Source: Motilibacter peucedani
GTDB taxonomy: Bacteria > Actinomycetota > Actinomycetes > Motilibacterales > Motilibacteraceae
Direction: 5' to 3'
Assembly (NCBI RefSeq): GCF_003634695.1
Contig: NZ_RBWV01000016.1
Span: forward strand, 124,001 to 188,000
Length of the DNA: 64,000 bases
The position numbers were made by a program, and so were the translations under genes. A model generated the notes under the pieces. It had not been told where the DNA came from. It saw only the letters and a list, made by a program, of their open reading frames with translations, and ran no database searches. Within the stretch, counting starts at the first letter, position 1. The number at the start of each line of letters is the position of its first letter. Below, in pieces: positions 16,447 through 25,421 of this stretch.

Positions 16447-17915
16447 ACCCCTCTGGAAGCTCGGGCCCAGACAACGTCCCCAGGGACGAGATCGACGACC
16501 TGCTGGTCGCGGCGATGGCTCATCTCGCTGATGCGGCACCGCGCCCGGGTCGACGACTAGAACCTGCGGCGCTCCACCGCGAGAGGACCCGGCGCACCCG
16601 CCGTCGCGCCGGTGCGACGGTCGCTGCGATCGCCGCGACAATCGCCGTCGTCGCCGGCCTACCCGCACTCGTCGGCCACTCGAACACCCGTCGCAGCGCG
16701 CCTGCCCTGCCGCCGGTGGTCGCTCCTGCGGACTGCACGGCCTTCCACGGCGAGAACGACGGCATCGACCAAGCGCGCAACCACGTTCACCCGTTGTTAG
16801 CGAGCAGCGCGTTGTTGCACCCTGAAGACCTGACCGGAACGTGGTCCTCCCATGTGCTCACCCAGCAGGACACGGCCGTCTTCGCCTCGCCGCTGACCCG
16901 CGTCCCCGGCTCCTCTGCCGTCGCGACCGCGTCTGGCTTCCTCCAGCGAGCAGATCGTGCGCCGCTGTGGCAGGTCTACGACTCGGTGGCTCAGTACGCA
17001 CCTGGCACCACCTCCAGCGCCTTCGACCACCTGCTCGCTGTCCGGATGTGCGAGGGCACGCCGGTCGACCTCCGCCCGCGCTCGAGCCCGCGGCCGGCGC
17101 AGGGCGTGCGCGTCTTGGTCGACGAAGGAACCGCGACCGACCGGGTGGTCGCCTTCGTCGTCGAGGAGCGTGTCGCCATGGGAGAGTCCGGCGGCGATGC
17201 CTGGCGCGTCCTGGTCCGCCACGGCGACGAGATCGGCCTCGTGCGGATGAACCGCTCGGGCGGTGGCTCCGACGTGCGCAAGGTCGATCCCGACGCCGCG
17301 CTGTTGCGCCAGATCGGGACCGCGCTGCTCACACGGATGGCAGGCAGGCCCGTACCCGCACCCGCGACCTTCGGCGCGGTCTCTGGCCCGGCGGTCCCTC
17401 CCGCCGCAGCGATGCTCACCGCCGCAGACCTGGGGAAGGGCTGGACGGTGCAAGAAGGCACCGCGCTGCCGGCGAGCAACCTCGACGACTTCAGCCACGA
17501 CTGCGCTGCCCAGGAAGACGGACATGCCGCGAACCGCTCCGTCGTCCTCTCCGCTCCGACCGTCGTCCCGAGGGGAGCCGACGGGTTCGAGAACGTGTCC
17601 AAGTTCTCACCAGGTGAGGCAGCGTCGTTCGTGGCGCGCGTCCGTCGGCACCTCTCTGACGGATGCGCTGCGTACCTCGAGCGACCGCCGGCCGCCGACG
17701 AGGTCGGTGACGACCTGCTGTTCATGAGAGGACGACGCCCCAGCCAGCAGGACGTCGCCCTCGTGCGCAGCGGCGACGTCGTGGTCGAGGTCAGCTTCCC
17801 TGTCGACGGGCGGACTGCGGCAGCCCGTTCAGAGTGGGAACTCGCCGTGGCCCGCGCGGCGCTCGCCCGTGTGAACGCTGCTGCTGCGACAGAGCCCTCG
17901 CCAGGCTCGTCCTGA
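16443..17915 (+). CDS. Single-pass membrane protein, candidate anti-sigma/sensor partner
   Basis: 490 aa. Cytoplasmic N-terminus (1-52), one TM helix (about 55-78, AGATVAAIAATIAVVAGLPA) and a large extracytoplasmic part. The outer part seems internally duplicated: LLHPEDLTGTW ... C and MLTAADLGKGW ... C head two ~170-residue halves, each with Cys residues. No zinc anti-sigma motif (HxxxCxxC) is visible. The 4-nt overlap with the sigma gene suggests it controls that factor. Codon third positions look less GC-biased here than in flanking genes (by eye), so recent acquisition of the pair is possible. Confidence 0.7.
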   Translation: MNPSGSSGPDNVPRDEIDDLLVAAMAHLADAAPRPGRRLEPAALHRERTRRTRRRAGATVAAIAATIAVVAGLPALVGHSNTRRSAPALPPVVAPADCTAFHGENDGIDQARNHVHPLLASSALLHPEDLTGTWSSHVLTQQDTAVFASPLTRVPGSSAVATASGFLQRADRAPLWQVYDSVAQYAPGTTSSAFDHLLAVRMCEGTPVDLRPRSSPRPAQGVRVLVDEGTATDRVVAFVVEERVAMGESGGDAWRVLVRHGDEIGLVRMNRSGGGSDVRKVDPDAALLRQIGTALLTRMAGRPVPAPATFGAVSGPAVPPAAAMLTAADLGKGWTVQEGTALPASNLDDFSHDCAAQEDGHAANRSVVLSAPTVVPRGADGFENVSKFSPGEAASFVARVRRHLSDGCAAYLERPPAADEVGDDLLFMRGRRPSQQDVALVRSGDVVVEVSFPVDGRTAAARSEWELAVARAALARVNAAAATEPSPGSS

Positions 17916-17976
17916 CGTTTGGCGCTATGCGCCATCGTGGCGAACCTATTGGCACCATGCGCCATCGTGCCAAACG
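17916..17976. repeat. 61-bp nested imperfect palindrome downstream of the sigma/anti-sigma pair
   Basis: Outer arms CGTTTGGC (17916-17923) and GCCAAACG (17969-17976) are perfect. Inside lie GGCGC-tat-GCGCC, CGCCA-tcg-TGGCG and TTGGCAC-n11-GTGCCAA, and the motif ATGCGCCATCGTG occurs twice 31 nt apart. The element fills most of the gap between two convergent genes. It could be a bidirectional terminator, but tandem dyads of this kind are more elaborate than the other terminators here. Confidence 0.8.
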
Positions 17977-17996
17977 GATGAGGGGGTGGAGCTGGC

Positions 17997-18908
17997 TCAG
18001 CGCCGCCGCGGGAAGGTCATGCGCTCGAGGTCGCGCAGCGCCTGCACCCGACCGAACACTGGCCGCGCCTCCTCGGCGAAGCCCTCGACGTCGTCGCCGT
18101 AGCGCTGTGAGAAGTGGGTGAGGAGCAGCTGCTCGGCTCCTGCGTCGCGCGCGATGCCGGCCGCCTGGGCCGCTGTGCAGTGCGCGTAGGCCTGCGCGAG
18201 CTCGGCGTCGGCCTCGAGGAACGTCGACTCGCAGACCAGCACGGTCGCGCCACGCGCCACCTCGACAGCGCCGGGGCAGGGCCGGGTGTCCATCACTAAC
18301 GCGAACGACTGCCCCGGCCGCGGCACCGTCACCTCGTCGACTGTGACCCGCCGGCCCTCGACCTCGAGCGAGCCGGCGGCCAGCAGCGCGCCGACGGCGG
18401 GACCGCGTACGCCCAGTGCCGCTGCCCGCTCGGGCAGCACCCGGCGTCCGTCGGGCTCGTCGACCCGCCACCCCAGCGCTGGTACGCGGTGGTCCAGTTC
18501 CGCGCACGACAACCGCCAGGTGCCCGCGTCGTGCACGAGCCCGCCGCCCTCGACGGGGTGGCGGACCACGCTGGCGGCCGCCGGCCCGGACGCGACGAGC
18601 AGCGCGTCGACCATCGTCGACGCGGCCGCCGGGTAGTAGAGGTGGACCGGGGTGCGGGCGCCATCGAGCACCCGGCGCTGCACGACGCCAGGCAGGCCGA
18701 GGCAGTGGTCGCCGTGGGCGTGGGTGATGCAGATGACGTCGACCGCGGAGGCCGGGACGCCGGCGTGGGTCAGCTGTCGCTGGGTGCCCTCACCGGGGTC
18801 GAACAGGATGCCGGTGGAGTCCCACCGCAGGAGGTAGCCGTTGTGGTTGCGCGTGCGCGTCGGCACCTGCGACGCAGTGCCGAGGACGACGAGCTCCCGG
18901 CCGCTCAC
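17997..18908 (-). CDS. rnz: Ribonuclease Z
   Basis: 303 aa. Metallo-beta-lactamase fold with the zinc motif THAHGDHCLGLPG, ELDHRVPALGW, VMDTRPCPGA and LLLTHFSQRY, matching RNase Z, which trims the 3' end of tRNA precursors. A shorter flexible arm is likely. GTG 18908 overlaps the helD stop (GTGA). Both encoded tRNAs of the window have CC but no templated CCA at the immediate 3' end of a perfect CCA tail, consistent with a need for 3' processing. Confidence 0.92.
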   Translation of the reverse strand: MSGRELVVLGTASQVPTRTRNHNGYLLRWDSTGILFDPGEGTQRQLTHAGVPASAVDVICITHAHGDHCLGLPGVVQRRVLDGARTPVHLYYPAAASTMVDALLVASGPAAASVVRHPVEGGGLVHDAGTWRLSCAELDHRVPALGWRVDEPDGRRVLPERAAALGVRGPAVGALLAAGSLEVEGRRVTVDEVTVPRPGQSFALVMDTRPCPGAVEVARGATVLVCESTFLEADAELAQAYAHCTAAQAAGIARDAGAEQLLLTHFSQRYGDDVEGFAEEARPVFGRVQALRDLERMTFPRRR

Positions 18909-21181
18909 CGACCGGCGAGACCGCGCAGCACAGGCGGCAGCGCGCGCGAGTGCAGCACGCCGAGCCGCCGGGTGGTGCGGGTCAGCGCGACGTAGAGGTC
19001 GTTGAGCCCGCGCGGCGTCTCCTCGAGCAGCGCCTGCGGCTCCACGACCAGCACGCTGTCGAACTCGAGGCCCTTCGACTGCTGCACGGACAGCACGGTC
19101 ACGGGCGCGTCGAGGGCGGTCAGCCCGCCGCCGACCGAGGCGTCGGGGACGGCGGCGACGACGGCCGTACCGATCGCGTCCAGGAGCGAGCGCGGCGCCA
19201 GCACGGCGACCTTGCCGTCGCCGACGGCCGCCCGCTCCTCGGCGGCGGCCTGGGCGACGGCTGCCACGACGTCGCCCGCCTGCCGAGCCCACGGCTCGAT
19301 CCCCGACTCGCGGACCGCCCGGGCCGGCGTCACGTCGGCGTCGAGCTCGGTGAGCACCGCGTTGGCGACGTCCATGACCTCGAGCGGGGTGCGGTAGTTG
19401 ACGGTCAGCTCGGCCAGGCGCCAGCGGTCCTGCACGTGCGGCGCGAGCACCGCGCCCCACGAGTGGGCGCCCGCCAGTGCGGCGGTCTGCGCGACGTCGC
19501 CGACCAGGGTCATCGACTTGGTCGGGCAGCGGCGCATGACCACGCGCCAGGCCATCGGCGAGAGCTCCTGCGCCTCGTCGACGACGACGTGGCCGAAGGC
19601 CCACTCGCGGTCGCCGGCGGCGCGCTCGGCGGTGGTGAGGTAGTCCTGCGCCTGGGCGTAGCGGCCGGCGAGCTGCTCGGCCGAGACCATGCCCTCGAGG
19701 CCCAGCACGCCGAGCACCTCCTCGGCGTAGGCGCGCTCCCGGCGCTCCTGCTCCGCGCGCAGCGCCTCCTCCTCGTCGGGGTCGGTGTCGCTGCCGAGCA
19801 GCTCGGCCGCCTCGTCGAGCAGCGGCACGTCGGCCGGCGTCCACGGCCCGGGCCCGCGGCGGGGCGTCGGCACGAGCGGACGGTGCAGCAGCTTGCGCTC
19901 GGCCTCGGGCAGGTCGCGACCGGCGCGGGCGAGCGCCTCGGGCGAGGCGAACAGCTCGCCGAGCAGCCGCTCGGGCGTCAGGTGCGGCCACAGCTGGTCG
20001 ACCGCGTCGCGCACCGCCGGCTCGGCGCGCAGCTCGGCCCGGATCTCCGCGACGTCCTCGGCGTCGAGCGCGCGCGAGCCGTGGGCGGCCACCACCTGGC
20101 GGGTCAGCTCGTTGACGACCTCGCGGACGAAGACCTTGCGGGCGGCGTTGTGCGGCCGGCGCGAGCGGCGCGCCTTCTGCCGGGCGCGGTCGACGACCTG
20201 GCGGTCGAGGCGCAGCGTGTCACGGTCGACGACCAGCTCGAGCGCCTTGCCGCGGGGGAGCCGCTGCCGCTCGCGCACCGCTGCGGCGACCAGCTCGACC
20301 ATGCGCAGGTCGCCCTTGAGCTCGGCGACCTCGGGAGCCTCGTCGGCGACTGCGGTGACGCCCGGGTAGAGCTCGCCGACCGAGCTCAGCAGCACATCGG
20401 TCTCGCCGAGCGAGGGCAGCACCTGCTCGATGTAGCGGACGAACGCCGGGCTCGGGCCGACCACGAGCACGCCGCGGCGGGCCAGCCGGTCGCGGTAGGT
20501 GTAGAGCAGGTAGGCCGCGCGGTGCAGCGCCACGGCGGTCTTGCCGGTGCCGGGGCCGCCCTGCACGACCAGCACGCCGTCGAGCTCGTCGCGGATGATG
20601 CGGTCCTGCTCGGCCTGGATCGTCGCGACGATGTCGCCCATGCGCCCGGTGCGACTCGCCGAGAGCGCTGCCAGCAGGGCCGCCTCGCCGTTGAGGGTCT
20701 CGCGGTCCTCGTCGCTGAGGGAGTCGAGGTCGAGCACCTCGTCGTCGACGCCGGTGACCGAGCGCCCGCGGGTGGAGATGTGCCGGCGTCGCACGACGCC
20801 CTCGGGGTTGGCGGCCGTCGCGCGGTAGAACGCCTGTGCGGCCGGCGTGCGCCAGTCGACCTGCAGCTGGTCGAGCGCGTCGTCCGAGAGCCCGAGCCGG
20901 CCGACGTAGAGCCGGTCGCCCTCCACCCGGTCGAGGCGGCCGAAGCACAGGCCGTTCTCGACCGCCCACAGCTGCGCCAGCCGGTCGGTGTGCAGGGAGG
21001 CGAAGGCGTCGCGCTCCGAGCGGTTCTGGTGGGTGCCGGAGGTGTCCTGGCGGCGTACGTCGTCGAGCGCCCGCGCGGTGCGCTCCCTCAGCTCGTCGAG
21101 CCGGGCGTAGAGGCCGGCGACGTAGGCCTGCTCGCGCGCGAGCTCGGAGCCGGCCGGCTGCGCAGGTGTCTCGGCCGCCAC
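18905..21181 (-). CDS. helD: HelD-like superfamily 1 helicase / RNA polymerase recycling ATPase
   Basis: 758 aa. Starts with an N-terminal coiled coil (ELAREQAYVAGLYARLDELRE), Walker A GGPGTGKTAVALHRAAYLLY (about residue 205-224), Walker B VVVDEAQELSP, motif IV-VI LTVNYRTP and VLSVQQSKGLEFDSV, LYVALTRTT. The absence of UvrD 2B signature and the long middle insertion identify the HelD group, which pries RNA polymerase off DNA and can protect against rifampicin. GTG 21181 is 6 nt after CAGGAT (21188-21193, minus strand). Followed by rnz through a 4-nt overlap. Confidence 0.92.
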   Translation of the reverse strand: MAAETPAQPAGSELAREQAYVAGLYARLDELRERTARALDDVRRQDTSGTHQNRSERDAFASLHTDRLAQLWAVENGLCFGRLDRVEGDRLYVGRLGLSDDALDQLQVDWRTPAAQAFYRATAANPEGVVRRRHISTRGRSVTGVDDEVLDLDSLSDEDRETLNGEAALLAALSASRTGRMGDIVATIQAEQDRIIRDELDGVLVVQGGPGTGKTAVALHRAAYLLYTYRDRLARRGVLVVGPSPAFVRYIEQVLPSLGETDVLLSSVGELYPGVTAVADEAPEVAELKGDLRMVELVAAAVRERQRLPRGKALELVVDRDTLRLDRQVVDRARQKARRSRRPHNAARKVFVREVVNELTRQVVAAHGSRALDAEDVAEIRAELRAEPAVRDAVDQLWPHLTPERLLGELFASPEALARAGRDLPEAERKLLHRPLVPTPRRGPGPWTPADVPLLDEAAELLGSDTDPDEEEALRAEQERRERAYAEEVLGVLGLEGMVSAEQLAGRYAQAQDYLTTAERAAGDREWAFGHVVVDEAQELSPMAWRVVMRRCPTKSMTLVGDVAQTAALAGAHSWGAVLAPHVQDRWRLAELTVNYRTPLEVMDVANAVLTELDADVTPARAVRESGIEPWARQAGDVVAAVAQAAAEERAAVGDGKVAVLAPRSLLDAIGTAVVAAVPDASVGGGLTALDAPVTVLSVQQSKGLEFDSVLVVEPQALLEETPRGLNDLYVALTRTTRRLGVLHSRALPPVLRGLAGR

Positions 21182-21195
21182 GCGTCCATCCTGCC

Positions 21196-22020
21196 TCAAC
21201 CGCCGACGGGGGACTCCGCCCGGTCGTTCGCCAGGTCGACCACGAGCGCGCGGTGGTCGGAGAGCGGGAGCTCGAGGGCGTACGCGTCGCGCACCTCCGG
21301 CACGTCGCCGCGGCCGAGCACGTGGTCGAGCTGCGCCCGGGGCACGTGCGTGGGCCAGGTCTTCTCGGTGGCGAGCATGGTCCAGTCGCGGCACAGGTCG
21401 CGCGGCAGCTTCCCCGGCATGTTGAGGTCGCCGACCAGGAAGTGCGGGCGCGGCTCGTCGGCGAGCGCGGCGACCAGGCGGCGCAGCTGCGCGGCGTTCC
21501 AGCCCGGGATGAACGAGAGGTGGGTGTTGGCGACGGTGAACGGGCCGTCGGGCCCCTCGATGACGGCGACCACCGCCGCCCGCGGCTCGTCGCGCACCAT
21601 CACCAGCCGGCGGCGCCCGGCGTCGTTGCGCAGCAGCATCGGCGTGACCACGGGAACGGGGCGCAGGTGGACGACCCGCCAGCGGACCACCGGCAGCCGT
21701 GAGGCGATGGCGATGCCGTAGGCCGCCGGCTGGTGCGAGCCGCCCTCGTCGCTCTCCTCGTCCTGCGGGCCGGCCGCGCGCCAGGTCTCGCCCGGCGTGC
21801 CGACCAGCGCGGGCACGAAGCGCCAGTGCTCGGCGCGCATGGCCTCGGCCACGAGCGCGGTCTGGTCGATGCCGCCCGAGCGGACCTGGTGCCGGTCGAC
21901 CTCCTGGAGGGCCAGGACGTCGGCGTCGATCTGCTGCACGGCGGCGCGCAGGACGTCGGGGTCGGCCGCCTCGGAGCCCATGGCCCGGCCGGAGAGCAGG
22001 TTGAAGGTCGCGATGCGCAC
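21196..22020 (-). CDS. Endonuclease/exonuclease/phosphatase family protein
   Basis: 274 aa. RIATFNLLSGR, DVLALQEVDRHQ (metal-binding Glu), VANTHLSFIPGWN, LVGDLNMPG and LSDHRALVVDL are the DNase I/exonuclease III-fold motifs in order. The substrate (DNA, phospholipid or inositol phosphate) is not evident. GTG 22020; TAAGGG lies 6 nt upstream on the minus strand, close to but not matching the leaderless -10 pattern. 14 bp separate its stop from the helD start. Confidence 0.88.
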   Translation of the reverse strand: MRIATFNLLSGRAMGSEAADPDVLRAAVQQIDADVLALQEVDRHQVRSGGIDQTALVAEAMRAEHWRFVPALVGTPGETWRAAGPQDEESDEGGSHQPAAYGIAIASRLPVVRWRVVHLRPVPVVTPMLLRNDAGRRRLVMVRDEPRAAVVAVIEGPDGPFTVANTHLSFIPGWNAAQLRRLVAALADEPRPHFLVGDLNMPGKLPRDLCRDWTMLATEKTWPTHVPRAQLDHVLGRGDVPEVRDAYALELPLSDHRALVVDLANDRAESPVGG

Positions 22021-22089
22021 GTGCCGCCCTTACCCACGTCCCCCGCCAGCGCACGCACGCTCGTCGTGCCGTCGGGACGCGGGGAGGCG

Positions 22090-22129
22090 TGCGTGATCTG
22101 CACCCGCCAGAGCGGGGTCAGATCACGCA
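22090..22129 (-). terminator. 11-bp perfect hairpin downstream of the M23 peptidase gene
   Basis: TGCGTGATCTG (22090-22100) and CAGATCACGCA (22119-22129) pair perfectly around an 18-nt loop whose ends can pair further. It lies 31 bp after the M23 stop and upstream of the next minus-strand gene. Probably an intrinsic terminator; no T-tract. Confidence 0.6.
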
Positions 22130-22160
22130 GGCTTGCCGGGGCAGGGCTCCGGGGCGGGCG

Positions 22161-23414
22161 TCAGGGGGCGAGGAACGGCGCGGGGTCGACGTACTGCCCG
22201 TGCGCGATGACCTCGACGTGCAGGTGGCACCCCGTGGAGTAGCCGGTGGTGCCGGAGATGCCGATCACCTCGCCCCGGGTCACCTGCTCACCGGGAGCCA
22301 CCAGCGACTGGGTCAGGTGGTTGTAGGTCGTCGCCAGGCCGAGGGCCGCGTGCGTGACCACGACCCGGTTGCCGTAGGCGGTGTTCCAGGCGCTCGAGTG
22401 CACGATCCCGTCGGCGGCGGCGTGCACAGGGGTGCCGCACGGGACGCCGAAGTCGGTGCCCGTGTGCAGCTTGTAGGCGCCGGTCACCGGGTGCACCCGC
22501 ATCCCGAACGGCGAGGTCACCGGCCCGTCGGCGGGCCGCAGCAGGGAGCCCGGCCCGGCGCGTACCTCGCCGAGGTCGCCGACGGCGGACTGCGTACGCG
22601 TTCCCTCCGCCGCCTGCGCGGCGGCGAGCGCCGCATCCTCCGAGCTCGCAGCCCGTGCCTCGGCGAGGGCCTGCGCCTGGGCCGCGACTGCAGCGGCGAG
22701 CGAGGCGGCCGCCTGCTCCTGGGCGGCCTGGGTCGCCTGCAGCTCCTGCAGCGTCTGCGCCGCGTCCTCGCGGGCGAGCCCGAGCCGTCGGGCGGCGTCG
22801 CCGGTGCTGGCGAGCCGGGCGGCAGCAGCGTCGGCCCGCGCGTCGGCGCGGGCGAGGGTGAGCGTCTGCGAGCGGGTGGCGCGGCTGACGGCGACGATCT
22901 GGTCGCGGGCGTCGGCCGGGTCGTCGGCGGTGAGGATGCGGGCCAGCGCGCCCAGGCCGGTCAGGCCGCCGGAGCGGTAGGCCTCTCCCGCGAGCCGGCC
23001 GCGCGCCGCGCGGGCAGCGCCGGCCGCGCGCGCGGCCTGCTCGCTGGCGTCCTCGGCGCGCGTGACGGCCACCTGGGCGTCGGCTGCCGAGGCGGCAGCG
23101 CGGTCGTAGGACTCCTGGGCGGCGGTCGTGCGCTCCTGGGCGGCCGCCGCGGCCGCACGGGCCGCCGCCAGCGCGGAGCCGACCTGCGCCAGCCGCGCGG
23201 TCGCCACTGCCAGCCGGGCGCTGACCTCGTCGCCCTGGGGAGCGGGTGCAGCGGTCGCCGACGGCGTCGGCGAAGGCGTCGGGTCGGCCGTCGAGGCGCC
23301 CACGCCGAGCGTCACCGAGCCCGCTGCCAACAGCGCGCCGAGCGCGAGGGTGCGCGAGCGTACGACTGCGGGCGCGCGGTGCCGGCCCGGGCGGGCGGAG
23401 CGGGTGGAGGCCAT
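22161..23414 (-). CDS. Secreted M23 (LytM-type) metallopeptidase with coiled coil
   Basis: 417 aa. A basic start and hydrophobic stretch ending near GVGAS-TAD form a signal peptide or anchor (residues 17-43); then a Pro/Thr linker, a very alanine-rich coiled coil (about 60-270) and the M23 domain (about 295-415) with SPFGMRVHPVTG, HTGTDFGV (zinc His/Asp) and GCHLHVEV (zinc HxH). The zinc ligands and catalytic His (TYNHL) are present, so it should be an active endopeptidase. The NlpD/EnvC-like coiled coil suggests control by a partner, as with FtsX-dependent hydrolases. Confidence 0.92.
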   Translation of the reverse strand: MASTRSARPGRHRAPAVVRSRTLALGALLAAGSVTLGVGASTADPTPSPTPSATAAPAPQGDEVSARLAVATARLAQVGSALAAARAAAAAAQERTTAAQESYDRAAASAADAQVAVTRAEDASEQAARAAGAARAARGRLAGEAYRSGGLTGLGALARILTADDPADARDQIVAVSRATRSQTLTLARADARADAAAARLASTGDAARRLGLAREDAAQTLQELQATQAAQEQAAASLAAAVAAQAQALAEARAASSEDAALAAAQAAEGTRTQSAVGDLGEVRAGPGSLLRPADGPVTSPFGMRVHPVTGAYKLHTGTDFGVPCGTPVHAAADGIVHSSAWNTAYGNRVVVTHAALGLATTYNHLTQSLVAPGEQVTRGEVIGISGTTGYSTGCHLHVEVIAHGQYVDPAPFLAP

Positions 23415-23491
23415 GGTGCTTGCGACATCGGCACGGCGCGGTCGCCGCTTGACCCTTGCCGGGCCCGCCGGCGAGGCGCACTGTGTGGGGC

Positions 23492-23926
23492 ATGAGGGCC
23501 ATCGACATCTTGCGCGCCAAGGGCGGCGCCACCGTCACGATCCCGCCCGACGCCGACGTCCGCACCCTGCTCGACCTGCTCGCCGAGCACCGCATCGGGG
23601 CCGTCGTGCTCTCGCCGGACGGCACCACCATCGCGGGCATCGTCAGCGAGCGCGACGTCGTGCGCGCGCTCGCGGCGTCGGGGCCCGGCGTGCTGGACCA
23701 GCAGGTGAGCAGCATCTGCTCCCCGGAGGTCCACACCGTCGGGCTCGGCGTGCACATCGACGCGCTGATGCGCCTGATGACCGACCAGCGCATCCGCCAC
23801 ATCCCGGTCGTGGCCGACGGCACGCTGCAGGGCATCGTGAGCATCGGTGACGTCGTGAAGCACCGCATCGTCGAGCTCGAGGGCGAGCGCGCTGCGCTCA
23901 GCGACTACATCTCCGCCTCGGGCTGA
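23492..23926 (+). CDS. CBS-domain pair protein
   Basis: 144 aa. Two CBS motifs in tandem: TIPPDADVRTLLDLLAEHRI ... IVSERDVVRAL and HTVGLGVHIDALMRLMTDQR ... IVSIGDVVKHRIVELEGE. No other domain. Stand-alone CBS pairs bind adenosine ligands (AMP, ATP, SAM, c-di-AMP in some cases) and regulate partners. Start at ATG 23492 (RAIDILRAKG); CGCACT lies 9 nt upstream. Convergent with the antiporter gene, 7 bp apart. Its partner is unknown. Confidence 0.9.
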   Translation: MRAIDILRAKGGATVTIPPDADVRTLLDLLAEHRIGAVVLSPDGTTIAGIVSERDVVRALAASGPGVLDQQVSSICSPEVHTVGLGVHIDALMRLMTDQRIRHIPVVADGTLQGIVSIGDVVKHRIVELEGERAALSDYISASG

Positions 23927-23933
23927 CCCTGGC

Positions 23934-25421
23934 TCAGCCCGACACCCGCCAACGGGCGAGACGTCCGCTGCGCGAGACCTCGCGCAGCCGGCGCTCGGTG
24001 AGCTCGCGCGCGTCGGGCGTGACGACGAGGAGCAGCTCGTCGCCCACCCGCAGCACGGTCTGCGGCGTGGGCACCTGGGCGACGCCCTCGCGCACGACGA
24101 GCGTCAGCGTGGCGCCGCGCGGCAGCCGCAGCTCGAAGACCTCGATGCCGGCGAGCCGGGAGCCGGCAGGTACGCGCGCTTCGAGCAGGTCGGCCCCGAG
24201 CCGGCCGAGCGGGCTGGCCTCGACGTCGATCTCGCGGGCGGCCACGGGGTCGGCGAGCCGCAGCCAGCGCGCGGCCAGCGGCAGCGTCGGCGCCTGCACC
24301 AGCGTGCAGACGACGACCAGGACGAGCACGACGTTGAAGAGCCGGGGCGCGTCGTCGACGCGCTCCACGACCGGCAGGGTCGCCAGCACGATCGGCACGC
24401 CGCCGCGCAGGCCCGCCCACGAGAGGAAGGCCTGCTGGCGCCACGGCAGCCGGAACGGCGCAGCGCTCACGAGCACGCCGAGCGGACGGGCCAGCAGCAG
24501 CAGTACGGCGGAGAGCCCCAGCGCGGGCAGCACGACCCCCGGCAGCTCCGACGGGTCGGCCAGCAGGCCGAGCATGACGAAGAGCCCGATCTGGGCGAGC
24601 CAGCCCAGCCCCTCGACGAACCCGCGCGTCGCGGGTCGGTGGGGCAGGCCGGCGTTGCCGAGCACGAGGCCGGCGAGGTAGACCGCGAGGAAGCCGCTGG
24701 CGTGCAGCTGGGCGGCGCCGGAGTAGGCGACGACGCACACCGCGACCACGGCCAGCGGGAAGACACCGGCCGGGGGCAGGGCCACCCGGCGCAGCGCCCA
24801 GGTGCCGGCTGCTCCCACCAGCAGCCCGACCGCGGCGCCGGCGCTCAGCTCGTAGACGAGCAGCACGGGCAGGTGCCAGACGTCACGGCTGGTGAGGGCG
24901 TGCTCCGAGAGCGCGACCACGAGGATGACGACCGGGGCGTCGTTGAACCCCGACTCGGCCTCCAGCGCGCCGGCGAGCCGGTGCGGCAGCGGCACCTGGC
25001 GCAGCACGCTGAAGACCGCGGCCGCGTCCGTCGAGGCGACGATGGCGCCGAGCAGCAGCGCGCGCCGCGAGTCGAGGTCGAGCAGCGGCATGGCGACCGC
25101 CGCGGACACCGTGAGCGAGACCGCCACGCCCACGGTGGCGAGCGCCGCCGCGATGGGCACGGCGCTGCGCACCGACCGCCAGGGCGTCGTGAGCCCGCCC
25201 TCGGCCAGGATGATCACGAGCGCCGCGTAGCCCAGCACCTCCGCGCGCAGCGGGTCGTCGAACTGCACGCCGAACCCGTCCTCGCCGAGCACCATGCCCA
25301 GCGCGACGTAGACGAGCAGCGAGGGCAGCCCGGTGCCGGCCGAGAGCCGCGAGGTGGCGATGGCGAGCAGGAGCACCAGCGCGCCGACGAGCAGCGTCGC
25401 GTCCAGCTGGGCGACGGTCAC
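23934..25421 (-). CDS. NhaP2/CvrA-type K+(Na+)/H+ antiporter with RCK_C domain
   Basis: 495 aa. Twelve or so TM helices of the CPA1 family, with VASTDAAAVFSVLRQVPLP and ALEAESGFNDAPVVILVV (ion-binding Asp region), GLRGGVPIVLATLP, then a C-terminal TrkA_C/RCK_C domain (about 400-475: LPRGATLTLVVREG ... VLRVGDELLLVVTP). RCK_C domains of such antiporters bind nucleotides, including c-di-AMP in Firmicutes; here that is a hypothesis made attractive by the c-di-AMP riboswitch. GTG 25421 overlaps the upstream cyclo-ligase stop (GTGA). Confidence 0.93.
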   Translation of the reverse strand: MTVAQLDATLLVGALVLLLAIATSRLSAGTGLPSLLVYVALGMVLGEDGFGVQFDDPLRAEVLGYAALVIILAEGGLTTPWRSVRSAVPIAAALATVGVAVSLTVSAAVAMPLLDLDSRRALLLGAIVASTDAAAVFSVLRQVPLPHRLAGALEAESGFNDAPVVILVVALSEHALTSRDVWHLPVLLVYELSAGAAVGLLVGAAGTWALRRVALPPAGVFPLAVVAVCVVAYSGAAQLHASGFLAVYLAGLVLGNAGLPHRPATRGFVEGLGWLAQIGLFVMLGLLADPSELPGVVLPALGLSAVLLLLARPLGVLVSAAPFRLPWRQQAFLSWAGLRGGVPIVLATLPVVERVDDAPRLFNVVLVLVVVCTLVQAPTLPLAARWLRLADPVAAREIDVEASPLGRLGADLLEARVPAGSRLAGIEVFELRLPRGATLTLVVREGVAQVPTPQTVLRVGDELLLVVTPDARELTERRLREVSRSGRLARWRVSG

